Source: Methylobacterium goesingense (lineage in GTDB: Bacteria > Pseudomonadota > Alphaproteobacteria > Rhizobiales > Beijerinckiaceae). From it: a stretch of DNA of 64,000 nt. The notes under the pieces were generated by a model that was not told the origin of the DNA, searched no databases, and saw only the letters and a list, made by a program, of their open reading frames with translations. The number at the start of each line of letters is the position of its first letter. Within the stretch, counting starts at the first letter, position 1. A program made the translations under genes and the position numbers. Location: the NCBI RefSeq assembly GCF_022179225.1, contig NZ_BPQL01000043.1, positions 22,815 through 86,814 on the forward strand. Reading direction: 5' to 3'. Of the stretch, positions 48,793 to 61,501 are shown in pieces.

Positions 48793-49908
48793 TCAGACCA
48801 CCGCCGGGAAGACGAGGCGAACCACGGCGCCCTCCCCGGGCTTCGAATCGATCGAGACCGTGCCGTTCTGGCGCTTCATCAGCCCGTGCACGATGGCGAG
48901 CCCCGTGCCTCGCCCGGCCTCGCGGCTGGTGATGAACGGCGCGAGAGCCCGCGCCGCCATCTCGGGTGACATGCCCGGGCCCTCGTCCGTCACCGTGATG
49001 CCGACGGCGCCGTCCCCGGGCCGTTGCAGGCCACGGTCGCCCGGCGGCACCGCGAAGGTCGCCACGACGATGCGCCCGGGCTCGGCCATGGCCTCACAGG
49101 CATTGGCCACGATGTGGGTCAGCGCCAGGTCCACCTGGGTCGGATTGCCGAGCCCGCAGGCGAGCCCGGGCGAGGTCCGGATCTCCAGGGTGATCCGCGT
49201 GGGCAGGGTGGGGCCGACCCGGGCCCCGAAGCCCTCGATCAGGCGGTTCAGGTCCACGGGGCGAACGTCGGGCGCGATGCGGCGCGAGAAGGCGAGCAGC
49301 TGGCGGGTCAGGATCGTTGCCCGCTCGGCGGCGTCGGTGGAGCGCAGGATCGCCCGCTGGATGAAGGGCTCCTCGCGGTCGCCGAGGCGGCGCTTCAGGC
49401 CGTCGATGTAGCCGATCAGGATCTGAAGGAAGTTGTTGAACTCGTGCGCAACGCTGTTGGTCAGGAGACCGAGCGCCTCGCGCTGGCGCGAGAGCAGGAG
49501 CGCGCCCTCGGCGTCCCGCCGCCGCGTCACGTCGATGACCTGGGCGAGAAGATAAGGCGTCTCGGGCACCGGCGCCACGAGGACCTGGGCCCACCAGGCC
49601 GCGCCGCCTGCCGCATGGGCCAGGACCTCGACGCCCTCGGGCCGCTCGCCGGCCAGGGCCGCCTGCAGGACGGCGCGGGTCTCGCGGTCCCCGTCCGGCC
49701 GCAGCGCCGCCCAGAGATCCCCGCCGGTGACGGCCGCCGGCTCGCGTCCGGTCAGGGCGACGAGCGACGGATTGGCCAGGACGACGCGGTGCCCGTCATC
49801 GGCCGGTTCCAGCAGGAGGGCCGGCACGGCCGACGCGGTGAGCAATGCCGCGAGGCCCGCCTCCGGCTTCGTCTGCGCAACGGGGTCGTGGTTTCCGGGG
49901 GATGCCAT
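48793..49908 (-). CDS. PAS-domain sensor histidine kinase, soluble
   Basis: This 371-residue kinase has no membrane segment. A PAS domain covers about residues 20-130 (VLANPSLVALTGREPAAVTG). The dimerisation helix carries the phosphorylatable His in SVAHEFNNFLQILIGYIDGL near residue 155, and the ATPase domain follows with the N box IVANACEAM, TDEGPGMSPEMA and GRGTGLAIVHGLM. The HEFNN rather than HDFNN variant is a minor change. No response regulator is encoded next to it, so the partner is elsewhere. It is followed downstream by the Tim44-domain gene. Confidence 0.87.
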   Translation of the reverse strand: MASPGNHDPVAQTKPEAGLAALLTASAVPALLLEPADDGHRVVLANPSLVALTGREPAAVTGGDLWAALRPDGDRETRAVLQAALAGERPEGVEVLAHAAGGAAWWAQVLVAPVPETPYLLAQVIDVTRRRDAEGALLLSRQREALGLLTNSVAHEFNNFLQILIGYIDGLKRRLGDREEPFIQRAILRSTDAAERATILTRQLLAFSRRIAPDVRPVDLNRLIEGFGARVGPTLPTRITLEIRTSPGLACGLGNPTQVDLALTHIVANACEAMAEPGRIVVATFAVPPGDRGLQRPGDGAVGITVTDEGPGMSPEMAARALAPFITSREAGRGTGLAIVHGLMKRQNGTVSIDSKPGEGAVVRLVFPAVV

Positions 49909-49996
49909 GGCCTGTCCGCCGATGTGGGGCGCGGCCGCCCCTCGGGCCGCAAGGCATAGTCCCTTACCGGAGACGCGGCAAAGCTTGCGCGCGGCC

Positions 49997-50629
49997 CTAT
50001 TGGCGCACCCACATCACCCGGCCGATCCAGGCGATGTCGCTGACATTAACGAGGCGGTCGTCATGTTCGGGGTTGAGGGACGCGAGCTCGATGGTGCGCG
50101 CCGTCTTGCGCTTGAGTTCCTTGGCCAGGACCTCCCCGGCGGAGAGGCGCACCACCACGCGGTCGCCCTTGCGGACGCTGGCGGTCGGCGAAACGATGAG
50201 GATGTCGCCGTCGCGGTAAAGCGGCATCATCGAATCGCCTTGCACCTCCAGCGCGAAGGCGCGGTCGTCTCCGAGATCGGGAAACTCGATCTCCTCCCAG
50301 CCGGGACCGCCGGTCGGCATGCCTTCTTCGGTGAACAGACGGCCGGCGCCGGCCTGCGTCATGCCGACGAGCGGGATCATCGTGCGCGGTGGGCCACCCC
50401 GCGCCTCGATCAGCCGCAGGAAATCGTCGAGGCTGGCGCCCGTCGCGGCCAGGACCTTGGAGATCGATTCGGTGGAGGGCCAGCGCTTGCGCCCGTCGGG
50501 ACCGATTCGCTTGGAGCGATTGAAGCTGGTCGCGTCGAGCCCGGCCCGCCGTGCGAGGCCGGATGCGGAGAACCCATGACGCTCGGCCAACCGGTCGATC
50601 GCGGTCCAAATCTGCTCGTGAGACAACAT
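49997..50629 (-). CDS. CI/LexA-like S24 family transcriptional regulator
   Basis: This 210-residue protein has an N-terminal helix-turn-helix (GLARRAGLDATSFNRSKR) and a C-terminal S24 self-cleavage domain. Ser133 in LEVQGDSMMPLYRDGD and Lys170 in GEVLAKELKR form the dyad, and MTQAGAGRL offers an Ala93-Gly94 cleavage site, so RecA-dependent autocleavage is plausible. It resembles phage repressors in layout, but no phage genes are near, and such chromosomal regulators are common in Hyphomicrobiales. Two TAGAACTA half-palindromes lie 39-60 bases upstream of its start and may be its operator. The downstream neighbour is the PAS kinase gene. Confidence 0.88.
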   Translation of the reverse strand: MLSHEQIWTAIDRLAERHGFSASGLARRAGLDATSFNRSKRIGPDGRKRWPSTESISKVLAATGASLDDFLRLIEARGGPPRTMIPLVGMTQAGAGRLFTEEGMPTGGPGWEEIEFPDLGDDRAFALEVQGDSMMPLYRDGDILIVSPTASVRKGDRVVVRLSAGEVLAKELKRKTARTIELASLNPEHDDRLVNVSDIAWIGRVMWVRQ

Positions 50630-50665
50630 CGGAGTCTCGAGACGCGCTACGGCTAAGACGACCAG

Positions 50666-50689
50666 CCTAGAACTAGGAAAGTAGAACTA
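50666..50689. promoter_or_regulatory. Twin TAGAACTA operator-like sites upstream of the S24 regulator
   Basis: The stretch CCTAGAACTAGG contains TAGAACTA at 50668-50675, and a second TAGAACTA lies at 50682-50689, 14 bases further on. Each has TAG/CTA symmetry around AA. The pair sits 39-60 bases ahead of the S24 regulator start, in an AT-richer part of the divergent region with the DUF952 gene, which suits an autoregulatory operator. Confidence 0.5.
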
Positions 50690-50835
50690 ATCTGTTGGAA
50701 TGGCAATACCCGCCCGTGTCTGAAAAATCAGTCACGCTCCCTATGAAACAGTCGGATCGACTTGCGCCCCAGGGTTGCGCGATGCTTTCCATTCGCCTGT
50801 TTGATCGCACTGCCAAAACCCGTTAGGGAGCGCGG

Positions 50836-51207
50836 ATGCCGCTCATCTACAAGATTTGTGCCCGCAAACTCTGGCGCGACGCCGAGGCGCTCGGCCGATT
50901 CACCGGCGCACCGGTCGATCATGCGGACGGATATATCCACTTCTCCACCGCCGACCAAGCCGTCGAGACGGCGGCCCGGCACTTCGCCGGCGTGGGCGAC
51001 CTCGTCCTCGTCTCGGTGGAGGCCGATGCGCTCGGCCCGGCCCTGCGCTACGAGCCGTCGCGGGGCGGCGCCCTGTTCCCCCACCTCTACGCCGACCTGC
51101 CGCTGACGGCGGTGCGGGCGGTGGTGGACCTGCCGCTCGGGGCGGATGGCAGACATGTCTTTCCACACGTGTTTCCGGATGCGCTGCGGGCCGGCGGCCC
51201 GGCGTGA
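50836..51207 (+). CDS. DUF952 family protein
   Basis: This 123-residue protein begins MPLIYKICARKLWRDAEALG and shows the DUF952 pattern DGYIHFSTADQAVETAARHF and PHLYADLPLTAV, a fold distantly related to ADP-ribosyltransferase-like and RNA 2'-phosphotransferase-like proteins. No substrate is known. In many Hyphomicrobiales the gene directly precedes pyrD, and here the gap is 30 bases, so the two are likely co-transcribed. It is not needed for pyrimidine synthesis as far as is known. Confidence 0.87.
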   Translation: MPLIYKICARKLWRDAEALGRFTGAPVDHADGYIHFSTADQAVETAARHFAGVGDLVLVSVEADALGPALRYEPSRGGALFPHLYADLPLTAVRAVVDLPLGADGRHVFPHVFPDALRAGGPA

Positions 51208-51237
51208 GGCCGCTTTCCCGCTGATCGGAGTGCGAAC

Positions 51238-52317
51238 GTGATCAACGCGCTGTTTCCCCTGGCCCGGCCGCTGCTGCACAGCCTCGACGCGGAGACCGCA
51301 CACAACCTGACCCTGCGGGGTCTGGCCGCCCTGCCCCCGCGCCGTCCGCGGGCCGACGACCCGCGCCTCGCGGTGGACGTGCTGGGACGCCGCTTCCCGA
51401 ACCCGGTCGGGCTCGCCGCCGGCTTCGACAAGGGCGCCGAGGTGCCGGACGCGCTCCTCGGCCTCGGCTTCGGCTTCGTGGAGGTGGGCGGCGTGGTGCC
51501 GAAAGCCCAGCCCGGCAATCCGCGCCCGCGGGTGTTTCGGCTCCCCCGCGACAACGCGGTCATCAACCGATTCGGGTTGAACAGCGAGGGCCTCGACGTC
51601 GTGCGCGCGCGCCTCGCCGCCCGGAACGGTCGCGGGGGCCGGATCGGGGTCAATATCGGCGCGAACAAGGATTCGACGGACCGGCTGGCCGACTACGTCG
51701 CGTGTACGCGTGCACTCGCGCCCCTCGTCGACTTCGTCACCGTCAACGTCTCGTCGCCCAACACGCCCGGCCTGCGCGACCTTCAGGGCGAGGCCTTCCT
51801 CGACGAGTTGCTGGCCCGCGTGGTCGAAGCGCGTGACGCGACGCAGCCCGACACCGCGATCCTCCTGAAGATCGCGCCGGACATCACCCTGGAGGCCCTC
51901 GACGCCATGGCGGCGACCGCCCTGCGCCGGGGCGTCCAGGCCCTGGTCGTCTCGAACACCACCATCGCGCGGCCCGCGAGCCTGCGTGAGGCCGGCCTCG
52001 CCAAGGAGACCGGAGGCCTCTCGGGCCGTCCGCTGTTCGCAGCCGCGACCCGCCTCCTGGCCGAAACCTACCTGCGCGTCGGCGGTCGGATCCCGCTGGT
52101 CGGCGTCGGCGGCATCGATTCCGCGGAGGCCGCCTGGACCAAGATCCGCGCGGGCGCCAGCCTCGTGCAGCTCTATTCCAGCCTCGTCTATGCGGGCCCG
52201 GGCCTGATCACCGAGATCAAGGCGGGCCTTCTCGACCACCTGAAGGCCGAGGGCGCCGCCAGCCTCGCGACGGTCGTCGGGCGCGACGCGGCGGCCCTGG
52301 CCAGGATGCCGGTCTAG
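51238..52317 (+). CDS. pyrD: Quinone-dependent dihydroorotate dehydrogenase (class 2)
   Basis: This 359-residue membrane-associated flavoenzyme oxidises dihydroorotate to orotate with quinone as acceptor. The N-terminal amphipathic helix ([20 protein letters not shown]) binds the membrane. [57 protein letters not shown] (catalytic Ser region) and [16 protein letters not shown] form the FMN barrel. The start is a GTG at 51238. Its 3' end overlaps the convergent hypothetical gene by four bases. Confidence 0.95.
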   Translation: MINALFPLARPLLHSLDAETAHNLTLRGLAALPPRRPRADDPRLAVDVLGRRFPNPVGLAAGFDKGAEVPDALLGLGFGFVEVGGVVPKAQPGNPRPRVFRLPRDNAVINRFGLNSEGLDVVRARLAARNGRGGRIGVNIGANKDSTDRLADYVACTRALAPLVDFVTVNVSSPNTPGLRDLQGEAFLDELLARVVEARDATQPDTAILLKIAPDITLEALDAMAATALRRGVQALVVSNTTIARPASLREAGLAKETGGLSGRPLFAAATRLLAETYLRVGGRIPLVGVGGIDSAEAAWTKIRAGASLVQLYSSLVYAGPGLITEIKAGLLDHLKAEGAASLATVVGRDAAALARMPV

Positions 52318-52625
52318 CGCGACCGCCGGGGTTTTTCGGGCGACGCGCGCCGCCGCCCCGTTCCCACCAGCACGGCAGCTCCCGCCGCGAGGCCGAGGAG
52401 GACCCATTTCAGGGGAAGCCGGGCCGCCTGTTCGCTCGGCAGGGGTTCGACCACCATGCGCCCCGGGGCGATCTCGACGCCGGGTTTGCCGTAAGCCTGC
52501 GCGTCGGCGATCTGCTCGGCCGAGACGGCCCATTCGGCGCCGATCTGGCGATCATGGGCCATCACCGCGACGCCGACCGCGAGGGCGATGGCCGCCGCCG
52601 CGAAGATCCTCACCGGCGTCCTCAT
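52314..52625 (-). CDS. Small two-helix membrane protein of unknown function
   Basis: This 103-residue protein begins [20 protein letters not shown], with a first hydrophobic helix or signal at residues 5-23, and a second at about 72-88 ([16 protein letters not shown]) before a basic tail. The middle stretch, [20 protein letters not shown], should be periplasmic. I do not recognise a family. Its stop overlaps the end of pyrD by four bases, and its promoter would lie in the 305-base gap to the right. Confidence 0.6.
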   Translation of the reverse strand: MRTPVRIFAAAAIALAVGVAVMAHDRQIGAEWAVSAEQIADAQAYGKPGVEIAPGRMVVEPLPSEQAARLPLKWVLLGLAAGAAVLVGTGRRRASPEKPRRSR

Positions 52626-52930
52626 GTCCCGCGCTCCCGCATTCCGGGCGTCCTCGCCTTCGGTTCGGCCCGAGGGTTAGGCGATCGGCGGGCGCTCCAC
52701 CAGGGACCGTGGCCCGGGATCCGAGGCCTGGATTTCCGCATCGCGGCCTGGAACGGTTTCAACCCGCTCACCGGCGGCTCTGCAAAAAACGCATGCTACC
52801 CCTAACGGCATGACTGGCCTGCGTTTTCGCATGATTGAGCGCCCGCTTCGCATCGCGATATCGCAAGCGGCGCCACGGCTCCGCTTCGCGTCCGATCCTC
52901 GGTCGCGCGTGCCCGTCCCAGGACCCGTTC
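52626..52930. promoter_or_regulatory. Divergent region before the molybdopterin oxidoreductase gene
   Basis: This 305-base gap shows no gene. It contains AAAACGCA at 52786-52793 with its inverted copy TGCGTTTT at 52820-52827. About 15 bases on is an imperfect stem around the perfect palindrome GCGATATCGC, flanked by GCGCCCGCTT and AAGCGGCGCC (about 52842-52876). These may be control elements in the leader of the downstream gene. Confidence 0.4.
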
Positions 52931-55239
<2,309 letters not shown>

Positions 55240-55243
<4 letters not shown>

Positions 55244-55545
55244 GCGAACCGCCGGCCGATGCGGAGACCTTCCTGGCGGTGACCGATTCGGTCGCCGCCC
55301 TCCAGCCCGGCCTCTCCACCCTGGAGGCCGGGGTTATGGCCGCCCTCCATCTCGACCTCGCCCGCGACAGCCGCAGCTTCGCGCGGGTGTTCGGGATCGA
55401 GCACGCCTTGGTGCTGCGGGCGGTGGAGACGCTGGCGAGCGAGGCCGGCCTGCTCACCCTTCAGGAGCGGAACGCGCGGACCCAGCGCACCCGCTACGGC
55501 GCCAGCCCGGCGGGGGATGCGGTGCTGGCGCGGTTGCACGGTTAG
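55240..55545 (+). CDS. Small partner gene of the molybdopterin oxidoreductase, resembles Fdh4B
   Basis: This 101-residue protein starts inside the oxidoreductase stop (ATGA overlap), so the two are translated together. It begins MSEPPADAETFLAVTDSVAA and has a winged-helix-like pattern in its second half, with FGIEHALVLRAVETLASEAG and LTLQERNARTQRTRYGASPA. That could be a DNA-binding or a protein-interaction fold; there are no metal-binding cysteines. By position it corresponds to the small Fdh4B of methylotrophs, but this is inference from layout. Confidence 0.65.
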
Positions 55546-55557
55546 GATGTTCGAGGG

Positions 55558-56337
55558 TCAGCGGACCAAAGGGGTGATCGCATTCGCGCAGGCACGGGCT
55601 TCCGTCCGAATGCCCGACTCGATGAAAGGGGAGCGAAGAATCTGCGCCTTCTCCTCATCAAGCAGGATCGCGCGCGGATAGGTGACATAGCCCTGCATCA
55701 TCAAGGCCTCGGCACGACACTGGGCAGTTTGGCAGACTGGTGACCGGTCCGGATGCATCAATCCGATCGTGTGCAGAAACTCATGCCCGATACCGCCGAT
55801 CCAGCGGCATCGTCCCGGGATTTCAGCTCCATTCGCCCTGTCGCAGGCGGGAACAACACGCTCGCCAGACAAGCCGCGAAGGTCGTTGGCCGAGACAACG
55901 GCAACACCATTGCCACCGGCGCCGGATTGTCCGCAGGCATGGTCAGCATCGACATAGACCAAAAAGCGTGAGGCTGGATCGTTGAACCGCACGACGCCCA
56001 TACGCGTCAGTTCATCCACCGTATTGCGATAGAATGCGCTGTAGCCAGTGTATCGGTCGGTGGAGCGAAACCAAGCTGCGTTCTTCTCGGACCGGACGAT
56101 GCGCACCGCAGGATCTGCAAGGCGAAAGGTCGGGCCCTTGAGCGCATTGCTTAGCCAAGCTTGGAAATGCCTGACTCCGAACTCGGCAGCATTCCGGTAA
56201 CTCTCGGACTCCTGACGGTCGGCTGGCAGCAGGTAGATGACCTGTACGCTCGGCGCTGCGCTCACGGCGCCGCCCGAGAAGGCGGCGCCAATGAGGCCGA
56301 ACACAACGAAGGCCACCCGAAATCCACGCATCATCAT
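55558..56337 (-). CDS. Secreted metzincin-like zinc protease, predicted
   Basis: This protein of about 259 residues has a hydrophobic export signal (RVAFVVFGLIGAAFSGGAVS, cleavage near SAAPS) and the full metzincin signature GHEFLHTIGLMHPD, giving His185, Glu186, His189, Gly192 and His195. A possible Met-turn, ALMMQGYVTYP, follows about 18 residues later. Several cysteines (135, 165, 177, 202, 207) suggest disulfides in the periplasm or outside the cell. Substrate and family within the metzincins are not recognised. I choose the ATG at 56337, with GGAG five bases upstream, over the one at 56358. The base composition is visibly less GC-rich than its neighbours. Confidence 0.7.
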   Translation of the reverse strand: MMMRGFRVAFVVFGLIGAAFSGGAVSAAPSVQVIYLLPADRQESESYRNAAEFGVRHFQAWLSNALKGPTFRLADPAVRIVRSEKNAAWFRSTDRYTGYSAFYRNTVDELTRMGVVRFNDPASRFLVYVDADHACGQSGAGGNGVAVVSANDLRGLSGERVVPACDRANGAEIPGRCRWIGGIGHEFLHTIGLMHPDRSPVCQTAQCRAEALMMQGYVTYPRAILLDEEKAQILRSPFIESGIRTEARACANAITPLVR

Positions 56338-56406
56338 GGCTCCGAGCGTGGCAGCCATTCCTTACGAAGTATTTCCACTCAACCCTAAACTGTGATTCTT
56401 GCCCGC

Positions 56407-57513
56407 TCAGCGCTTGATCGCGACCGGACCGTTCATGCCCGGCCAGTCCGAGTAGCCGTTGGCGCCGCCGCCGTACCAGTATGGCTTCGGCGCCTCGGCC
56501 AGCGGGGCGCCGGTCTCCAGGCGCTGCACGAGGTCCGGATTGGCGATGTAGGGGCGGCCGAAGCTGAAGAGGTCGGCGCGGCCCTCGGCGAGGTCCTTCT
56601 CGGCCAATTCCAGGGTGTACTGGTTGTTGCCGATATAGGCGCCCTTGAAGCGCTTGCGGATCTGGCCGAAATCGACCGAATCCGGCACGTCGCGGGTCTG
56701 CTGGGTCACGCCCTCGATGGTGTGGACGTAGAGCAGGCCGAAGGCGTTCAGGGCCTCCACGTAGGCGCCGAAGGTCGCCTTCGGGTCGCTGTCGAGGGGG
56801 GTCTTGCCGGGCTCGGTGGTGGCCGGCGACAGGCGGATGCCGACGCGGTGGCCGCCGCCCCAGACCTCGGTGACCGCCTTCACCACCGCCAGCGGAAAGC
56901 GCAGGCGATTCTCGATCGAGCCGCCGTACTGGTCCGTGCGGTGGTTGGTGGAATCACGCACGAACTGCTCGAGCAGGTAATTGTTGGCCGAGTGGATCTC
57001 GACGCCGTCGAAGCCGGCGCGCTTGGCGTTCTCGGCGGCACGGCGGTAATCCTCGACGATTCCCGGGATCTCGTCGGTCTCCAGCGCGCGTGGGGTGACG
57101 TGCGGCTGCATGCCGGATTCGGTGAAGGCCGTGCCCTCGGGCTTGAGGGCGGAGGGCGCGACGGGAAGCTGCCCGTCGGGCTGCACGTCGGGATGCGAGA
57201 TCCGGCCGGTATGCCAGAGCTGCAGGAAGATCAGGCCGCCATTGGCGTGGACCCCGGCGGTGACGGACTTCCAGGCCTCGACCTGCGCGTCGCTCCAGAT
57301 ACCGGGCGTGTAGGCGTAGCCGACCGCCTGGGGCGAGATGTTGGTGGCCTCGCTGATGATGAGGCCGGCATTGGCGCGCTGGGCGTAGTAGTCCACGGCG
57401 AAGTCCGGCGGCACGCCCTCGGTGGAGGAGCGGCTGCGGGTCAGCGGCGCCATCACGACGCGGTTCTTTAGGGTGAGATCGCCCAGGGTGAAGGGCTCGA
57501 GGATCGGGCTCAT
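56407..57513 (-). CDS. Old Yellow Enzyme family alkene reductase
   Basis: This 368-residue FMN enzyme reduces activated carbon-carbon double bonds or nitro compounds with NAD(P)H. It begins LEPFTLGDLTLKNRVVMAPL. ISEATNISPQAVGYAYTPGI and FLQLWHTGRISHPDVQPDG follow, and then the substrate-binding pair in GVEIHSANNYLLEQFVRDST and NHRTDQYGGSIENRLRFPL. This pattern is close to NemA-type reductases. The substrate is unknown. It stands alone on the minus strand between the metzincin-like gene and the hybrid kinase. Confidence 0.92.
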   Translation of the reverse strand: MSPILEPFTLGDLTLKNRVVMAPLTRSRSSTEGVPPDFAVDYYAQRANAGLIISEATNISPQAVGYAYTPGIWSDAQVEAWKSVTAGVHANGGLIFLQLWHTGRISHPDVQPDGQLPVAPSALKPEGTAFTESGMQPHVTPRALETDEIPGIVEDYRRAAENAKRAGFDGVEIHSANNYLLEQFVRDSTNHRTDQYGGSIENRLRFPLAVVKAVTEVWGGGHRVGIRLSPATTEPGKTPLDSDPKATFGAYVEALNAFGLLYVHTIEGVTQQTRDVPDSVDFGQIRKRFKGAYIGNNQYTLELAEKDLAEGRADLFSFGRPYIANPDLVQRLETGAPLAEAPKPYWYGGGANGYSDWPGMNGPVAIKR

Positions 57514-57648
57514 GCGGTCGGCTGTGTCCTAAATGGGCCGGAGCGCGCAGGCGCGCCGGGCTTCAGCCGGGACAAGCGGCGGCGCCGGACGGTGTTCCGC
57601 CGAGGGGCGCAGGACGTCACCGCACGGGCAGGCCCACCGGCACCCGCA

Positions 57649-59402
<1,754 letters not shown>

Positions 59403-59421
<19 letters not shown>

Positions 59422-59867
59422 TCTCCCCCACGGTGCGGCGGCGGCTCGTTCAGGACCGCCCAGAAGACCCCGAGGTCCTGGATCGCCTCGAAGAAGTCCG
59501 AGAACCCAACGGGTTTGACCACGAAAGCGTTCACCCCGAGGTCGTAGGAGCGGACGAGGTCGGTCTCCTCGCGCGACGAGGTCAGCATCACGATCGGGAT
59601 CGAGCGCGTGCGCAGGTCGCCCTTCACCTTGGCCAGAACCTCGAGGCCGTCGACCTTCGGCAGCTTCAGGTCGAGGAGCACCACGGCCGGGTCACGGGTC
59701 TCTCGGTGGGCATGCTCGCCGCGCCGGTAGAGGAAATCGAGGGCCTCGGCGCCGTCGCGGCAGATCACGATCTCGTTGGCGAACTGACTCTTTTCCAGGG
59801 CCGCCAGGGTCAGCTCGATGTCGTTCGGATTGTCCTCGACGAGCAGGATCGGCTTCAGGTCGGGCAT
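59403..59867 (-). CDS. Stand-alone response regulator (Rcp1-like receiver)
   Basis: This 154-residue single receiver domain begins ILLVEDNPNDIELTLAALEK. The phosphorylated Asp is in AVVLLDLKLPKVDG, with Thr in IVMLTSSREE and Lys in AFVVKPVGF. A short extra helix ends the protein. The NPND and DIELT pattern and the loop GEHAHRETRDP are typical of Rcp1-type regulators paired with phytochrome-like or hybrid kinases. There is no output domain, so it acts through protein contacts. The downstream hybrid kinase overlaps its 3' end by 19 bases. Confidence 0.92.
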
Positions 59868-60247
59868 GGTTCAGCGTGACTCCGTGAGGTTCGACGCGGC
59901 ACGGTCGCGGGCGGTCGGGTCTGCCCCGCGCGGGGACCAGGCGGTCGAGGACAAGCTGTCGAGGACAAGTCGATCGGCTCCGTGTCGCCGGAACGGGCCA
60001 CAGCCGCCGGAACGGGCCGCATGGCTGTTCCGGCCCCGTGACTAGGCGCAACATGACCGAGGCGCAACGCGATCCGCAGGCGCGGATTCCGCACGCGAGG
60101 CACGAAGCCCGCAGGCGAGGCACGGAATCGTCGCGGTGCGGGCGAGCGCTCCGGCGGGCGCCGTCGACTTCCGATGGCCCCGCCCTAGCTTCCACGCGCG
60201 ACCCGAAAGCGCGTGCGCGCATCTCCACCGGGGCCAGGAGCCGAAGC
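59868..60247. repeat. Divergent intergenic region with short direct repeats
   Basis: This 380-base gap between the response regulator and the acyl-CoA dehydrogenase gene shows no supported gene. GTCGAGGACAAG occurs at 59944 and 59958 (14-base period), and GCCGGAACGGGCC at 59987 and 60006 (19-base period). Further on GCGAGGCACG occurs twice near 60092 and 60113. The promoters of both divergent genes should lie here. Confidence 0.55.
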
Positions 60248-61474
60248 ATGTCGAAGCCCGATCGCGTGGCGCCGCGCCCCCCGGAGCTGCCGGCGCCGTG
60301 GCACACGCCCGAGCGGGCGGCCCTGCAGGCGGAGGCCCGGACCTTCGCCCGCGACGTGGTGATGCCGCTCGCCGATACCCTCGACCCCCAGAAGGCGGAG
60401 ATGCCCCGCGCCCTCATCGACCAGATGGCGGAGAAGGGCTGGTTCGGGATCACGATCCCGGCGGATCACGGCGGCCTCGGGCTCGGCGTGTTCGAGTACT
60501 GCCTGATCTCGGAGGAGCTGGCGCGGGCGTGGCTCTCCGTGGGCAGCATCCTCGCGCGCGGCCAGGGCCTGGGCACCCAGACCCTCGACCCGGAGCGGCG
60601 GCGCGACCTCCTCGAGAAGTCCGCGCGCGGGCGCTGGATCGGCAGCATCGCCCTGTCGGAGCCCACGGCGGGGTCGGACCTCGCCGGGGTCCAGACCCGC
60701 GCCGTGCGCGAGGGCGACACCTGGGTGCTCACGGGGACCAAGCGCTGGGCGGGCTTCGCCCAGGCCGCCGACTTCATCGAGGTCCTGGCCCGCACGCGCG
60801 ACCCGGAACCCGGCGAGTCGCGCTCGGCCGGGCTCGAACCCTTTCTGGTGGTCAAGGAGCCCGGCACCTTCCCGCCCGGCATGACCGGCCGGGTCATCGA
60901 CAAGATCGGGTATCACGGCTTCCTGACCTTCGAACTCGACCTCGACGGCGTGCGCGTGCCGGAGAGCGACCGCCTTACCGGCCTCTACGGCGACCAGGGC
61001 GCGGACGCGGATGCGGGCGGCTTCGCCTCGGTCCAGCGCGGCCTCAACATCGCGCGGGTGCACACGGCGGCCCGCGCGGTCGGCGTGGCCCGCGCCGCCC
61101 TGGAGGACACCCAGGCCTATCTCCAGGAGCGCGAGCAGTTCGGCCACCCGATCGGCGACTTCCAGGCGCTGCGCTTCGCGCTGGCCGACATGGCGGCCGA
61201 CATCGCGCAGGCGCGCGCCTTCTGGCACCAGGTGGCCCACCTCCTCGACATCGGCGAGCCGGCCGAGAGCGAGTCCGCCATGGTCAAGCTGGTCGCCACC
61301 GAGATGGCGGTCCGGGTCACCAACCAGGCCATGCAGCTCCACGGCGGCAACGGCTACACCACGGAGCGCCGCGTCGAGCGCTACTGGCGCGACGCCCGCC
61401 TGACCACGATCTTCGAGGGCACCAGCGAGATCCAGCGCCGGATCATCAGCGACCGGATGCTGCCGAAGCCGTGA
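60248..61474 (+). CDS. Acyl-CoA dehydrogenase family protein
   Basis: This 408-residue FAD enzyme desaturates an acyl-CoA. Motifs are WIGSIALSEPTAGSDLAGVQ (FAD and substrate binding), GTKRWAGFAQAADFI, AALEDTQAYLQEREQFGHPI, MQLHGGNGYTTERRVERYWR and, near the C-terminus, the catalytic-base region TIFEGTSEIQRRIISDRM. Chain length and branching preference cannot be read. The start is the ATG at 60248 (MSKPDRVAPRPPELP). The frame upstream to 60038 is not conserved in type. No electron-transfer flavoprotein or thiolase gene is adjacent, and a minus-strand kinase gene converges on its 3' end. Confidence 0.92.
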   Translation: MSKPDRVAPRPPELPAPWHTPERAALQAEARTFARDVVMPLADTLDPQKAEMPRALIDQMAEKGWFGITIPADHGGLGLGVFEYCLISEELARAWLSVGSILARGQGLGTQTLDPERRRDLLEKSARGRWIGSIALSEPTAGSDLAGVQTRAVREGDTWVLTGTKRWAGFAQAADFIEVLARTRDPEPGESRSAGLEPFLVVKEPGTFPPGMTGRVIDKIGYHGFLTFELDLDGVRVPESDRLTGLYGDQGADADAGGFASVQRGLNIARVHTAARAVGVARAALEDTQAYLQEREQFGHPIGDFQALRFALADMAADIAQARAFWHQVAHLLDIGEPAESESAMVKLVATEMAVRVTNQAMQLHGGNGYTTERRVERYWRDARLTTIFEGTSEIQRRIISDRMLPKP

Positions 61475-61501
61475 GTCTCGGGGCTCAGTGAGTCTTGAGG
61501 C

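Noticed and set aside
49997..50629. Prophage repressor as sign of a prophage
   Set aside because: The S24 regulator stands among ordinary chromosomal genes; no integrase, capsid or lysis genes are present.
50671..50688. Possible LexA box of the GAAC type
   Set aside because: The two GAAC words are ten bases apart, not the seven expected for alphaproteobacterial LexA boxes. The TAGAACTA symmetry explains them better.
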